Numbered from the stretch's first letter, positions 9,886-20,987 are shown. The stretch is 27,497 bases of DNA from Vitrella brassicaformis (GCA_001179505.1 CDMY01000488.1:233848-261344), one strand, 5' to 3'. The notes: generated by a model from the sequence alone, not told the origin. Made by a program: numbers and translations.

Positions 9886-12800
9886 TCATCCTTCTCCCGC
9901 CGTGGTGGACGGGGCCACGGACTCCTGGATCGATGCCGCCGACGACGTGGCAGGCAGTGTGGTGGGCGGCCCCTGTGGTGTGGGGCTTTCCGGTTGACCA
10001 GTGGTAGTGGCTGCCTGCGGCTGGGGGCCTTCTGACTCGGGCAGCTCCTCGGTGGTGGCGTCGACCGACGACCCGGCCGCCGCTTCCGATGCACTGCTGG
10101 CGGATGGGCCGCCCTGCCCTTGGCCCTGGTCGTCGGCGCCGTTGCCGCCTGCGGGTGCAGGTGCAGCGACGTTGGCATCCTCCTCAGGCTTTATCACTGA
10201 GTGAGACACACCATAGACAGCAGCACAGAGGAAGACTTCCTTGAGGGCGGCTGTAAGGGCCGACTTGGCTTACCAGCTCTGGGTAGGGTGGTCTTGATCT
10301 GAATGGCGTTGAATCTGCGTCTCATGTCGGTGGGATGATCGGGGTCCTGACAGACAGAAAGAGACAGAGAGCGGCATCCTTGCCACACCTGTCCGTCAGG
10401 TGTGGCTCACTCACTGACCGGTTGGATTGGGTACACCGGATGAAGGCGGGGTCTATCTCCTCCATGAACGAAGAATTTGAAATCATACTCGGCGATGCGA
10501 CGAGGCACCTTATGCACGAAGCACCTGAATGAACGAGAGACAGACAGAGTGCACTGTCTATGTGTTTGCCGTCTGTGTTGTGGTTGCCTACTTTCGGATG
10601 CGGCACCATTTCATCCTCACTGGGTCCTGCCACGGCGTGGCGGACCGTCTTGCGTCAACCTCCTCCGGTGTGTCTCTTCCCCCATTTTCTGGTCCCCCAT
10701 CATTTTCAACGATCCTCACGCTGATGTCGACGGTCTTCCCGTCCTGGTCCCACACAAACACGACCTTGTCCTTCTCTTTCTTCCCTAGCTCCCGAGCAAT
10801 ATGCCCCTGCCACAATCGCTGGATGTCGGTGGCACCAATGTCGCGAGACTTCATGATCCCTATAATCTGCCACCATCGGTCCACGGCAGCCACAAACAGG
10901 TGAGGCGGTGCCATCGACGTCTGTGTGTGTGTGTGTCGGGTGCTGGCTGACTGACCATGATTTCTTTTTCCAGCCATCTCATGGTCAGGACGCGACGCCG
11001 GCAGGCTTGGATGTGTGTCTGCGGGTGGGAAAAGGTCAATAAGGGGTTGCTTCATGTGTGTGTGGAAGAGCCAGGCCCAGCCACCACCCGCTCACCGCCT
11101 TGTCGTATCTGCGTTTCTGGATATTTTTCAGCTCCCTTTCGGATTTTGCCACTTGTTGCCCTTTGTAGCCTTCATTTCACAGACAGACAGACAGACAGAC
11201 ACACACAGACAGACGTGGCGGTGCGGTCTCGGCTGTCTGTCTGACTGACCTCTGTAGAGGCTCTGTATCTTGAGTGCCTTTGGCGTCACGGCAGCCTCAT
11301 AGGCGAGACGGGCTTTCCGGTAGCGGCGGATGTTGCGGCTGAACAAGCCCCTGGCGCAACGCTGAATCGTGACCTGCACGGACCACCCAACAAACACAGC
11401 AAACACACGGCCGCCCCCTTAACGTGTGTGAAGAGCCACTCGTCCCGTCCCGTCTCCCTCCTCTACTCACCGCAGCTAAGTCCATCACCACCGCCCTCAT
11501 GAGGCGGGATTTGCGGCCAACACGCGGCCCCGTGGTGGCTGACGCGGCTGCTGCTGCTGCTGTGGTTGTGGTTGTGGTAGTGGCGGTTGTTGATGCCGTG
11601 CGCTCTGAGCCTGGGGATCGGCCGTCGGAAGGGTCGGAGTGGCCGACCTGCTCCTGGTCGGAGTGGCCGACCTGGTCCCTGTCAAGGGGATGGGCCAGCC
11701 CCCGTAGGGAGCCCCTGCATGATGAAGCACCGACAGATGGGCGGAGACACAGACCAGGGGAGACAGAGGCAGATGGACTGGTGGGTCCTTCGGTGGCCGC
11801 CTCTTTCTGTCAGACCTGACGAAGTGTTTCAGGCAGTCCACAAACGCCGGAATGTCCTCCGGCGGAACCTGCAGCCGAAAGGCCTGCGAGACACAACACA
11901 CACACATGCAGTAGGTCGGTGGGGTCGGGTATGGCGCGTCATGGACACCCCTCCCAAGGAAGGGCTGCTCAGCTCACCGTTGTGGCCGTCGCAGTGCTGC
12001 CTACTTCCACCCNNNNNNNNNNNNNNNNNNNNNNNNNNNNNNNNNNNNNNNNNNNNNNNNNNNNNNNNNNNNNNNNNNNNNNNNNNNNNNNNNNNNNNNN
12101 NNNNNNNNNNNNNNNNNNNNNNNNNNNNNNNNNNNNNNNNNNNNNNNNNNNNNNNNNNNNNNNNNNNNNNNNNNNNNNNNNNNNNNNNNNNNNNNNNNNN
12201 NNNNNNNNNNNNNNNNNNNNNNNNNNNNNNNNNNNNNNNNNNNNNNNNNNNNNNNNNNNNNNNNNNNNNNNNNNNNNNNNNNNNNNNNNNNNNNNNNNNN
12301 NNNNNNNNNNNNCTTTGGCGTCACGGCAGCCTCATAGGCGAGACGGGCTTTCCGGTAGCGGCGGATGTTGCGGCTGAACAAGCCCCTGGCGCAACGCTGA
12401 ATCGTGACCTGCACGGACCACCCAACAAACACAGCAAACACACGGCCGCCCCCTTGACGTGTGTGAAGAGCCACTCGTCCCGTCCCGTCTCCCTCCACTA
12501 CTCACCGCAGCTAAGTCCATCACCACCGCCCTCATGAGGCGGGATTTGCGGCCAACACGCGGCCCCGTGGTGCTTGACGCGGCTGCTGCTGCTGCTGTGG
12601 TTGTGGTTGTGGCGGTTGTTGATGCCGTGCGCTCGGAGCCTGGGGATCGGCCGTCGGAAGGGTCGGAGTGGCCGACCTGCTCCTGGTCGGAGTGGCCGAC
12701 CTGGTCCCTGTCAAGGGGATGGGCCAGCCCCCGTAGGGAGCCCCTGCATGATGAAGCACCGACAGATGGGCGGAGACACAGACCAGGGGAGACAGAGGCA

Positions 12801-13287
12801 GATGGACTGGTGGGTCCTTCGGTGGCCGCCTCTTTCTGTCAGACCTGACGAAGTATTTCAGGCAGTCCACAAACGCCGGAATGTCCTCCGGCGGAACCTG
12901 CAGCCGAAAGGCCTGCGAGACACAACACACACACATGCAGTAGGTCGGTGGGGTCGGGTATGGCGCGTCATGGACACCCCTCCCAAGGAAGGGCTGCTCA
13001 GCTCACCGTTGTGGCCGTCGCAGTGCTGCCTACTTCCACCCTGACACCATGACAAGGGCACAAGGAAACAACGAAATGCCTCACGCACTCCCCCACCGCC
13101 CAGGCATACCACCCCCTCTTCCCTCCCCTCCAGCCCGAAAATCCGTCTGTACGCCCCTCCCCCCTCTCTGCCCCACTCGTCCCTCTGCCTGTTGTGTGTG
13201 TGTGGCCACCCACTTGATGTAGGAGGAGCCAAAACGCGCCGACTCCTGCAGCCGCTCCGGGCTGTCCTCAACTTCGACCCCACTCAT
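9886..13287 (-). CDS. IQ-motif protein (473 aa when the flanking duplicate is collapsed)
   Basis: Eleven exons: 13287-13214, 13040-13007, 12912-12845, 12743-12506, then 11373-11250 (its start is also seen at 12408 before the gap), 11151-11096, 11018-10956, 10866-10592, 10524-10419, 10346-10274 and 10196-9886. They sum to 1422 nt with every junction in phase. IQ-like helices occur at about residues 139-158 (VTIQRCARGLFSRNIRRYRK), 171-179 (ALKIQSLYR), 199-213 (THIQACRRRVLTMRW) and 233-246 (DIQRLWQGHIAREL). IQ motifs bind calmodulin or EF-hand light chains, so a Ca2+-linked scaffold or cytoskeletal role is likely. No myosin head is present. The C-terminus is Ala/Pro/Gly/Glu-rich. Exon 8 could start earlier, at 10920, in the same frame. 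Exons 2-4 are duplicated across an N gap (11471-12011). Confidence 0.82.
11278..12012. repeat. Left copy of gap-flanking near-identical duplication
   Basis: 735 bp match 12313-13041 with a handful of substitutions and one 6-nt indel (an extra TGGTAG-type unit in the left copy near 11572). The left copy ends exactly at the first N (12013). It contains exons 2-4 and part of exon 5 of the IQ gene. The arrangement looks like two overlapping contig ends that were not merged. Confidence 0.95.
12013..12312. other. Assembly gap (300 N)
   Basis: There are exactly 300 undetermined bases, a round number typical of a placeholder or estimated scaffold gap. Its edges coincide with the ends of the flanking duplication. 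Confidence 0.99.
12313..13041. repeat. Right copy of gap-flanking near-identical duplication
   Basis: 729 bp match 11278-12012. The right copy begins at the first base after the gap and stays alignable until the left copy runs into the Ns. The offset is 1035 before the 6-nt indel and 1029 after it. Exon 4 here is two codons shorter (fewer Thr codons) than in the left copy. Confidence 0.95.
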
Positions 13288-13449
13288 TGACCCACTTAGA
13301 GGGAGCTTCTGATTGCTGGAAAGCGTAGAAACAACTTGAAGGCAGCGAACAATAGAAGCTCTCGAGCTTGCGAGCTTGAGGGGGAGAGGTGGGGGCTCCC
13401 GTCTCGAGCCTGAGGTCCCTTCGCAAAAATAGAGGTCACCTGGAGGCAG

Positions 13450-13548
13450 ACGGATGAGCTGCGGGACGCCTGGGGCTTTGACGGCTTCGTTGTGAGCGAC
13501 TGTGACGCCATCAATGACATGTATGGCAGTCACCGCTTTGTCATGTGA
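13450..13548 (+). pseudogene. Glycoside hydrolase family 3 fragment
   Basis: After a GGAGGCAG acceptor-like sequence the plus strand reads TDELRDAWGFDGFVVSDCDA, then INDMYGSHRFVM and a stop. This is the GH3 beta-xylosidase/beta-glucosidase block around the catalytic nucleophile Asp in the SD motif (typical form: LRxEWGFDGxVVSDxxAI). Only 33 codons are open. No other clear GH3 block was found nearby; a weak EAGFDMGD match near 13715 has no usable splice site. It is squeezed between the IQ-gene start (13287, minus) and the 3' end of the next minus gene (13921). A relic or a single orphan exon fits best; a misassembled exon next to the gap problem is also possible. Confidence 0.65.
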
Positions 13549-13920
13549 ATGCGGTCTCTATGAAGGCTGATGGGTGGTGGGAAGGGCAAGGGGGAGAGGG
13601 TGACAGTGTGTGGAGATGTGTGTGTCTCCACGCATCTACAGGCTGGGGACGTTCTTGGGCTGTTTGTTTGCTGATGCACTGGACTCACTGACCCCCTCAC
13701 TGCATGGTCGATGGAGGCGGGTTTTGACATGGGTGACTTTGTGAAGTTGTGCTGGTCGATCATGCAATGAGGGCTGTGTGTATTAGGTCGAGGACACGCT
13801 GTGCAGCACCGATGCTTGAACGGATGAAGTCCAGCCGTCACACACAACACATCATATACACAACTCTGCACACACGCATAAACACGCAACCTCATAAGCC
13901 CTTCACTGCAATCACTTGAG
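13549..13920. other. Intergenic, no gene seen
   Basis: This follows the GH3 fragment and precedes the stop of the next minus-strand gene. It contains TG-rich stretches, a weak EAGFDMGD-encoding sequence (about 13711-13734) and no supported exon. Confidence 0.4.
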
Positions 13921-16569
13921 CTACTGCATGGCACACTTGTCGGCCGCCAGCCCAGTGAGGTCGCCCAGGCGGCGCTTCTTGAGCACCACATCCATCCGGC
14001 CGCCTGTCCAGTCTGTGTGGTCGAGGAAGTCGCCCCTGGCCCCGCAGTGGCACATGCGATACCTCGTGCGGATGTCGCCGGTGAATGCCTTGAGGAAGGG
14101 ATACTTGCCCTCGTCGGGCTTGATGTCGTCTCCATCATCGCTCCAGGAGAGCACCGGCTGGGCATCTGCGGAAGTCAGCAGTACGGGGGAACATGTGCCA
14201 TCACATGGATGCATTCATTCTCTCGGTCGTTGCTCACATTCCCGTGTGTTGACGGTCAGCACGACACTGTTGGGCTGCAGCATGAGGATCAGGTCATAGT
14301 ACACGCGGAAGTGGTCAGGCGAGTAGGGGGGTGGGTTCTGATCCTGCAATGGGTAGTTGTACTGAAGTCGCGGACAGACAGAAGAATGGCAGAGGAACAT
14401 GGCAATTACTGATGCATCCAGTGCAGCGCACCTCTGTCTTGACGTGCATTGTGAGCTGGCGGAGCGAGAGGCGCTCCTGCATGGCGGTCCACAAGGCGCC
14501 GCCTTTCTCAGGCACCACCAGGGGGCTCTCCTGCACCTCCGTCCGCACCTCCAGCTCGTCCAGACACACACGCTTGGTGCCCCCCTCCCCTGGTTGAGCC
14601 GCAGTGCCCTCAAACAGACACGCAAATGCGTCAAAGGCCGCCCACCTGAACACCGACAGACCAGCTATGACCCCACCGATCCGACCCACCCCACCCCCAC
14701 CACCTACCAGGGCACACAAATGAGTCGAACAGTGTGTAGTGTGTGCGGCATGGTCTTGAGGAGCCGTTGCAATGGGTCGGACAGCGTGTAATGGTTGGTT
14801 GGGGGCGGAGGGAGCCGGCTTCCCGCCTCTTCCCTGGTCAGAGGGAACTGAGGTGGGAGGGGCGGCCCTTCTCGTAAACGCCATCCTCCGTGAATCGGTG
14901 CTTGTGGTAAGTAATGTGGTCCTTGACAGACTGGTACTCGACCTGCTCGAGGGTCAGCACCTCGACACTCTTCCAGCCCCCAACCGTCCAACCGGCAATC
15001 TACAAGACGGGACGGACAGCAAAGGAGAGGGAGAGAGATGCAAACGGGTGCGTCCACGGATCCCGGCGTCCTCACTAACCGCATCATGGCCGACGTAGCC
15101 GCGAGTGGAGTCGCCACACCTGATGATAAGGTACTTGGTCTTGTCGAACACAACCGGTCGGCCACTCGAGTCGGTGAGGTCCCAGCAGTCGTCCCACGGC
15201 TGCGAAAACTCGTGATAGGTCATCTCCACCGTGATGGCCTGTTGCAGTGCTCGCTTGACGATGTCCCGGATAGAACCTCTCATCTCTGGGGGGCACGTGT
15301 CAGCTGGCCTCCATCTCTTGAGGGAGGAGCCCCTCAGCTCAACGAAACTTCCTTTCGGCAGCACACAGTACCCTACAACGACGACACAATGAATGACCTG
15401 ATGTATGTGTGTATGTCTGCCTGACGATTCCTTTCTCGCATGTCTGTCGTACCACGGCTCTCCAGTTCGACCAGCAGCTGCATGCCTGCCGGGCCGTACA
15501 GCTCGCCACTGCTGCTGCGGTGACGTGTTGGATTGAATGAGGCCGGGAGGGTCGACCTGAAGGTCAGGTTGCGGTAGAAGACACCGATGCATTTCTGGAG
15601 TGCCGGCGGCCGGATGCGGATGCACGGCAGGCCGGCAAGAAGTCGATCAATCTCCTTATCGTGTGGCACGGAGACCATGTCACCCATCGACTCGAGGCTG
15701 CCGCCGCGCATCTCGAGTGCCGTGCCGCATATGTGTGTGGGCAGAGGGAACACCTCAAAGCGGCGGATGTGGGGCGAATGGGCCAGCAGATGACGCAGCA
15801 CGTCATGGTACCAGTAGTTCTCCTCTGTGCTTGTGGTTAGGTCGAGCACTTGAGATCTCTCGCTGCAGAACTTGGCCCTGAGTGTCCTAAGGTTGGGTGT
15901 CTTCCACTGCAAGGACCGAAACACCTTCAGAGCCCGAACTAGGTCCACATCGATATCCGTCAACGCTGGAAACGTCCGCGCCGCGCCGACAAGGCTCGCC
16001 TCCTCAACACCACCGTAGTCCCATCCAGGGCTGGGCACGTCCGACTTGATGGCCCTTATCTTGTCACCGTGCTGCTGCATTGTTGTGACGAAGAACCGCA
16101 GCACATCATCGTCAAAGCTGGTCTCGCCCTCGGCCGCCACGAGAATGATCTTCTGCGGGCCCTGGGAGCACAGAAGGACGCGTCGATCCCGAGGGACGGC
16201 CGGGCCGATGACGAGGGTGGACGAGCAGACAGCCTCGAAGCAGCTCTCGTCCAGGACAGACAGCCGCATGATCTCCTGCATGCAGGCAGGGAGCCAGTGC
16301 AGTGCCTGTGTGCGCCTTTCTAACGCGTACCTTACCTTGTCTGTGAGTGTGCCTGAGAGGTTGAGCGTCCACAGCTCTGCAGGGAGCCGGGTGAGGCCGT
16401 GCATGCCGCGGGTCGACGATGCCATTGACGCCACGAGCACAGAAGATGAGGTGAGCGCCTGACTCTTTGCCCCTTGCTTCTCCTCCCGAGAGAGAGCAGT
16501 TTCACAGAGTCCTGCTGCGAGCTTAGTGAGCAGATCTCCCCCCGCAGTCTCTTTCCTCGGGAGGAGCAA
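13921..16569 (-). CDS. Unrecognised 730-aa protein with F-box-like N-terminus
   Basis: Eight exons, 16569-16336, 16275-15453, 15372-15080, 14999-14880, 14847-14708, 14645-14432, 14361-14238 and 14165-13921, sum to 2193 nt with all phases consistent. The N-terminal part (GLTRLPAELWTLNLSGTLTD, then KEIMRLSVLDESCFEAV) resembles an F-box-type helical module, followed by a long region with LRR-like spacing but no clear repeat. The C-terminal part has PxxYSPDHFRVYYDLILMLQP and ends with CHCGARGDF...TGLAADKCAMQ. I do not recognise the family and infer no activity. The 60-nt intron 1 is in frame, so retaining it would only add 20 residues. The 14879-14848 intron would be just 32 nt; without it the frame stops at 14838 and the downstream exons would be a separate gene. 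The start could instead be the internal Met near 16423. Confidence 0.75.
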
Positions 16570-16616
16570 CGACGTCTTTGTAGATCCGAACGCTCAGCAG
16601 CTTTCAAGCTGCGTGG
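16570..16616. promoter_or_regulatory. Very short head-to-head spacer
   Basis: Only 47 bp separate the minus-strand ATG (16569) from the NDH2 ATG (16617). Either the true minus-strand start is internal (about 16423, giving about 190 bp), or the two genes share a compact bidirectional promoter with overlapping 5' UTRs. No core motif is recognisable. Confidence 0.4.
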
Positions 16617-19600
16617 ATGATGATGGCGGTTTTCCTCATGCCACTGGTGCTGATGCTGATGCTCACCCTGCTGTCCGCCAATGGAGCCCATCTGTCAACC
16701 TCGTCTGACCCCGCGTTCATCGCCCACTCATTACCTGCAAGCAGCAGCACCCAGCGGCGAGTCATGGCACACCACAGGCGGCGACCATCCCTTCTACGCA
16801 TGCAGGAGGTCAAAGAGCGGGCGCCGTCGTCCAAAGAGTCCGACAAAGGGAAGCAACAGCAACAGCAGCAGCAGCTGGCAGACGCCCTCCCATCTCAGCT
16901 CACATTCGCCACGGAGCAGCAGCAGGTTGAGAGGCAGCTCCCTCGGCTGCCGCCTTACTGGGACATGGTGCGCGTCGGTCTGGCCACGCCAGAGAATGAC
17001 AAGCGCACGCGGATCGAGGAGAAGTACCGCATCGAGTCAGGGGAGGAGGGGGTGCGCCGACAGTGGCAGAGGAAGAGGCAGAGCATTATGGAGCTGGTGG
17101 GCGAGACGGGCTCTGGCGTGCTCGACACTGTCGAGGACGTCTCGCTGCATTGGAGGAGACAGTTCATGAAGCTCAAGTGAGCCAGTCACTTGATGATGCA
17201 GACACACGCACACAGAGGGATGCGGATGGTGCATCCGTCGTGCTGTGGTGTCGTGTGTGTGTGTGTGTGTGTGTGTGTGCTGGTTCCATGCTGCAGCAAG
17301 GTGAATCTGATGCAGAAGCGGCTCGACACTGACAAGCCTCGGCTGGTCATCCTGGGCTCCGGATGGGCCGCACATGCCATGATCAAAATCATCGACACGG
17401 ACAAGTGAGCACCTGCATCACCTCCAGCACACACATCTGTCCATCCTGATCTACCTCTGTCTGGGCAGATTTGACGTGGTGATTGTGTCCCCGCGCAACT
17501 ACTTCCTCTTCACGCCCATGCTGGCTGCGAGTGCCGTCGGCACTGTCGAGTACAGATCGATCACCGAACCGATGAGGAAGGCGAATCCGCTGACGAGCTA
17601 CTATGAGGGTGCGTCAGTAAGCGGGAGGGCAACACACGGACACACGAACAGCATGCACTCACTATGTCTGTATGCCCCGCGATGGGTGTGGTGTTCAGGT
17701 GAGGCGATTGACATCGATCCCGAGAAGAAGGAGATCCGGGTGCGCTCCAAGATCCAAACCACTGAAGGTGCTCTACACTCCAATGCCAATCCATCCCCCT
17801 TGACTGCACTGTGGATTGCTGGTGGTGGTGGTGAACTTGTCAGGCGAGACTGTCGAGTTCGCCGTCCCGTACGACACGCTGATCTTCTCGCCTGGCGTCA
17901 AATCCTCCTCGTTCGGCATCAAGGGAGTGTACGAGCACTGCTACTTCCTCAAGGAGATAGAGGACGCGCGCAAGCTGCGGACCGCCGTGCAGGACCGCTT
18001 TGAGCGGTAGGCATATGAGTCACGCGTGGCAGAGGGGAGGAGAGCGAGGGCGTGTGCCGATGGTGCCGGTGGTGGTGTTTGTTGTCTGCAGGGCGAACAT
18101 TCCTGACACTTCTGATGAGGAGAAGCAGCGCCTGCTCACATTCGCCGTGTGCGGGGGCGGGGTCAGCGCAACCCACCGCACCCACCGTGAGAGGAGACAC
18201 CACAGAGATCGTCGCTCTTGGCTGTGTGTGCAGCCGACTGGGGTGGAGTTCTGCGGCGAGCTCTTCGACCTCCTCCGATCGGAATTCCGGAAGTTCTACC
18301 CCAAGTGAGTTGAGTCGCCAAGCCAGCCACGCTGACGACACGCAATCCGATGCACCTGTTGTCTGTGTGTAGGTTGACGCCAATGGCCAAGGTGGTGTTG
18401 GTGCAATCCGGCCCCAACATCCTGCCCATCTTCGACGAATCGCTGCGCAGCGTCGGGCTGCAGAAACTCAGGGTACGTCACAGCCACACATGTGCACCAC
18501 CTACGCCCACGCTCATGCGTCCTGTTTTGTGCGTGTGGGGTGGGTGAGTAGGATCAAGGCGTGCAGGTGGCGCTGGAGACGAGAGTGCAGGAAGTTGGAC
18601 CCAAATCCATCTTGCTCAGCGTCCGCAGACAGACAGACAGACAGACAGACAGAGGCTGTTCAGTGTAGTGAATGCAGCACCCGTGTTTCTCTGCCTGTCT
18701 GTCTCTTTGCGTCTTCAGAACGGCACCGAGCTGCCTTATGGCCTGGCGGTGTGGGCTGCCGGCACTGGGCCGAGGGAAATCACCAAGTATGACCATACAC
18801 ACGACAATGTCCATGCAGCTAACGCGCAAATGCATCGTCTTGTCGCCACGGCAGGCGGCTGATCGAGAAGGTGCCCACCCAGCAAGAGATGTAAGGAGGC
18901 CATGCCCGCACACGACAGACAGACCACACGCACTCTCACCTCTCTCTCTCTCTCTCTCTCTCTCTGGCTGATCGGTTCGTTCTGCAGGGCGTCCCAGTCC
19001 AAGAAGCTGGCTGTCGATCCCTGGCTGCGCGTTTACGACACCAACGGCACCATCCTTGCCATGGGCGACTGCACCAAGATGGACCCGCCGCTCCCGCAAA
19101 CCGCTCAAGTACGCTCGCTGCACACACACATACGCCCAATTCAGCACCAGCAGCGGTCACTGCGCTCCTCTCATTGCCTCTCTCTCCCTGTGTGTGTGTG
19201 TGTGTGTATCTGCAGGTCGCTGCGCAGCAGGGCGCCTTTCTCGCTCGTCTGTTGAACCGTGGCTACAACATGAGCAAGGCTGACGGGCGGCCGCCGACGT
19301 ACTCTTACAAGGAGAGCGAGAAGAAAGGCTTCGGCGAGCGGCTGTTCAGCATCCTCCGCATCCGTGGCAAGAAGAAGGCTGATCCCTTCAATTTCTTCAA
19401 CTACGGCATGCTCGCCTACCTCGGCGACCAAAAGGCGCTGGCCCAGATACAGGTGTGTGTGTGTGTGTGTGTGAAGTGTGGTGTGTTTGTGTGGGTGAGT
19501 GATGTCTATCTCTGTGTGTGTGCGCGTGTGTGTGTCAGGCTAACGACTTGGACTTTATCAAGGCGAGTGGGCAAGCTGGTTTCTACCTGTGGCGGTCCGT

Positions 19601-19762
19601 GTATGTGGTCAAGCAAGTCTCGTTCAGGAACCGTGTGTTGGGTACGCTGCGTGTGCACCCACACGTCTCAAACCATCCCCCTCTCGCCCTTTGTTTGCTC
19701 TCTCAGTGCTATTTGACTGGTTCAAGAGTCGGATATTCGGCAGAGACCTCACACGGCTCTAG
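16617..19762 (+). CDS. NDH2: Type II NADH dehydrogenase (NDH-2), 656 aa with signal-peptide leader
   Basis: Fifteen exons (16617-17176, 17297-17404, 17469-17608, 17699-17767, 17844-18006, 18092-18161, 18234-18304, 18373-18472, 18552-18620, 18719-18786, 18855-18890, 18988-19108, 19216-19452, 19539-19641, 19707-19762) sum to 1971 nt, all in phase. The enzyme is a single-subunit, non-proton-pumping flavoprotein that oxidises NADH and reduces quinone. Seen: FAD-binding [10 protein letters not shown] (about 207-212), NAD-binding [14 protein letters not shown] (about 367-380), [20 protein letters not shown], flavin-site AMGD (about 511-512), and the C-terminal membrane-anchoring type [14 protein letters not shown]. 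The N-terminus is a hydrophobic signal peptide ([20 protein letters not shown]) followed by about 165 residues with a polyQ run, far longer than a mitochondrial presequence. Bipartite targeting to a complex plastid is inferred; secretion or a mitochondrial form by alternative start cannot be excluded. Confidence 0.95.
17253..17279 (+). repeat. (GT)n microsatellite in NDH2 intron 1
   Basis: An uninterrupted run of about 13 GT units lies between exon 1 (ends 17176) and exon 2 (starts 17297). Similar GT runs occur in NDH2 introns near 19191-19207, 19453-19472 and 19516-19534. Confidence 0.95.
18624..18652 (+). repeat. (GACA)n microsatellite in an NDH2 intron
   Basis: About six GACA units lie just after the GTCCGC donor at 18621. 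The same tetranucleotide recurs at 1724-1752, 8601-8628, 11181-11200 and 20661-20676, mostly in introns. Confidence 0.9.
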
Positions 19763-19944
19763 GCCTGAGCTGGAGGGCGGGCAGGGGGGGAGGGGGATTG
19801 TGGCCGGTGGGGAGAGATCGCTACTGCGAAACGAAGCGAGTGAGATCTGATGGATGGATGGATAACAGAGGGGAGCCTCAGGGTGTGGTGAGAGAGGGTT
19901 TGCCTCCATCTTGCCGGCCGGCCATTCCATGACACGTATTTATT

Positions 19945-19978
19945 ATTGCCATTGCCATTGCCATTGCCATTGCCATTG
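19945..19978 (+). repeat. (ATTGCC)n hexanucleotide tandem repeat
   Basis: Five full ATTGCC units plus a partial one lie about 180 bp downstream of the NDH2 stop codon, possibly in its 3' UTR. Confidence 0.95.
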
Positions 19979-20843
19979 TACGTGTGTGTGTACATAAAGA
20001 GACAGACAGAGCAGCGGATCAACGAACCGACCGACCGACCGACGTCTAATGCTACGTGTGTGGTGGGCTGGGGCTGGCATCTTTTTCGGTTTCACTTCTC
20101 TTTATCTACGGAGCGGACTGGCAGGGAGGGGAGGCCACTGACTGTGCGGGCGGTGCGTCTTTGTCTTTTTCCCTTCGTGGGTGTACAATGAAATGAATGC
20201 CCTGAGGGTGTGGTGTGTGCAGAGAGGAGGGGGGGCCGGGGGGGTGAGAGCGATTTGCCGTATGTCCGTGTGGGCGGCATGGGACGGCATGCGTGTCGAG
20301 TTTTTGCCTGCAGGTGCATGGCATGGGATGCACTGCACTGCAGCCATCAACGAACGAAGGGACTGAAATGGAACGAACGGACTCATCGGCCAATTGAGTG
20401 AAAGGCACACAAAGAGAGTCGATTGGCGGGTGGGTGGGCGGGTGTGACGACAGTCCCATGGGTTCATCCGCGACACCCACACCACGAACGACACACACAC
20501 ACGCACACACACACGCACCAAACTCACCCACACACCTGTCTGTGTCAGTTCCCCCATCCACCAATCCACCCCCACGAGTCAGTGGTACGAACCATTCCTT
20601 CCATCCATCCATCCAGCGACAAACGACCCAACACACGAGATGACACAAGTGAACAAGGCAGACAGACAGACAGACGCGCAGGCAGGCAGGCAGACAGACG
20701 TACAAACGTACAAACGAAGAGACAGATCGACGGCGAGAACCTGTCAGTTCTGCGCACCGACATATTTACTGTCTGTGCTGTGCTGTGTGCGCGAGTGAGT
20801 CTGATGGAACAATGGCATTATGGCGGCAGAGGGAGAGGGGGAC

Positions 20844-20951
20844 GGGGAGGGAGGGAGGGAGGGAGGGAGGGGGGAGCGATCAAGAGACAGAGAGGGAGAG
20901 GGTGACTGACAGACTCACACAGACCGACTGACGCACGATAGATGACAAAGG

Positions 20952-20987
<36 letters not shown>

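Noticed and set aside
11278-13041. Genuine tandem duplication of IQ-gene exons
   Set aside because: The repeat edges coincide exactly with the gap edges, which a real duplication would not be expected to do; assembly overlap is simpler.
13711-13734. Second GH3 block (EAGFDMGD) continuing the GH3 fragment
   Set aside because: The match is weak and no acceptor keeps the frame from the 13450-13548 exon.
16276-16335. In-frame 20-residue segment retained in the 730-aa protein
   Set aside because: It has a strong GTAAGG donor and TGCATGCAG acceptor, both in phase 0, so it is better read as a 60-nt intron.
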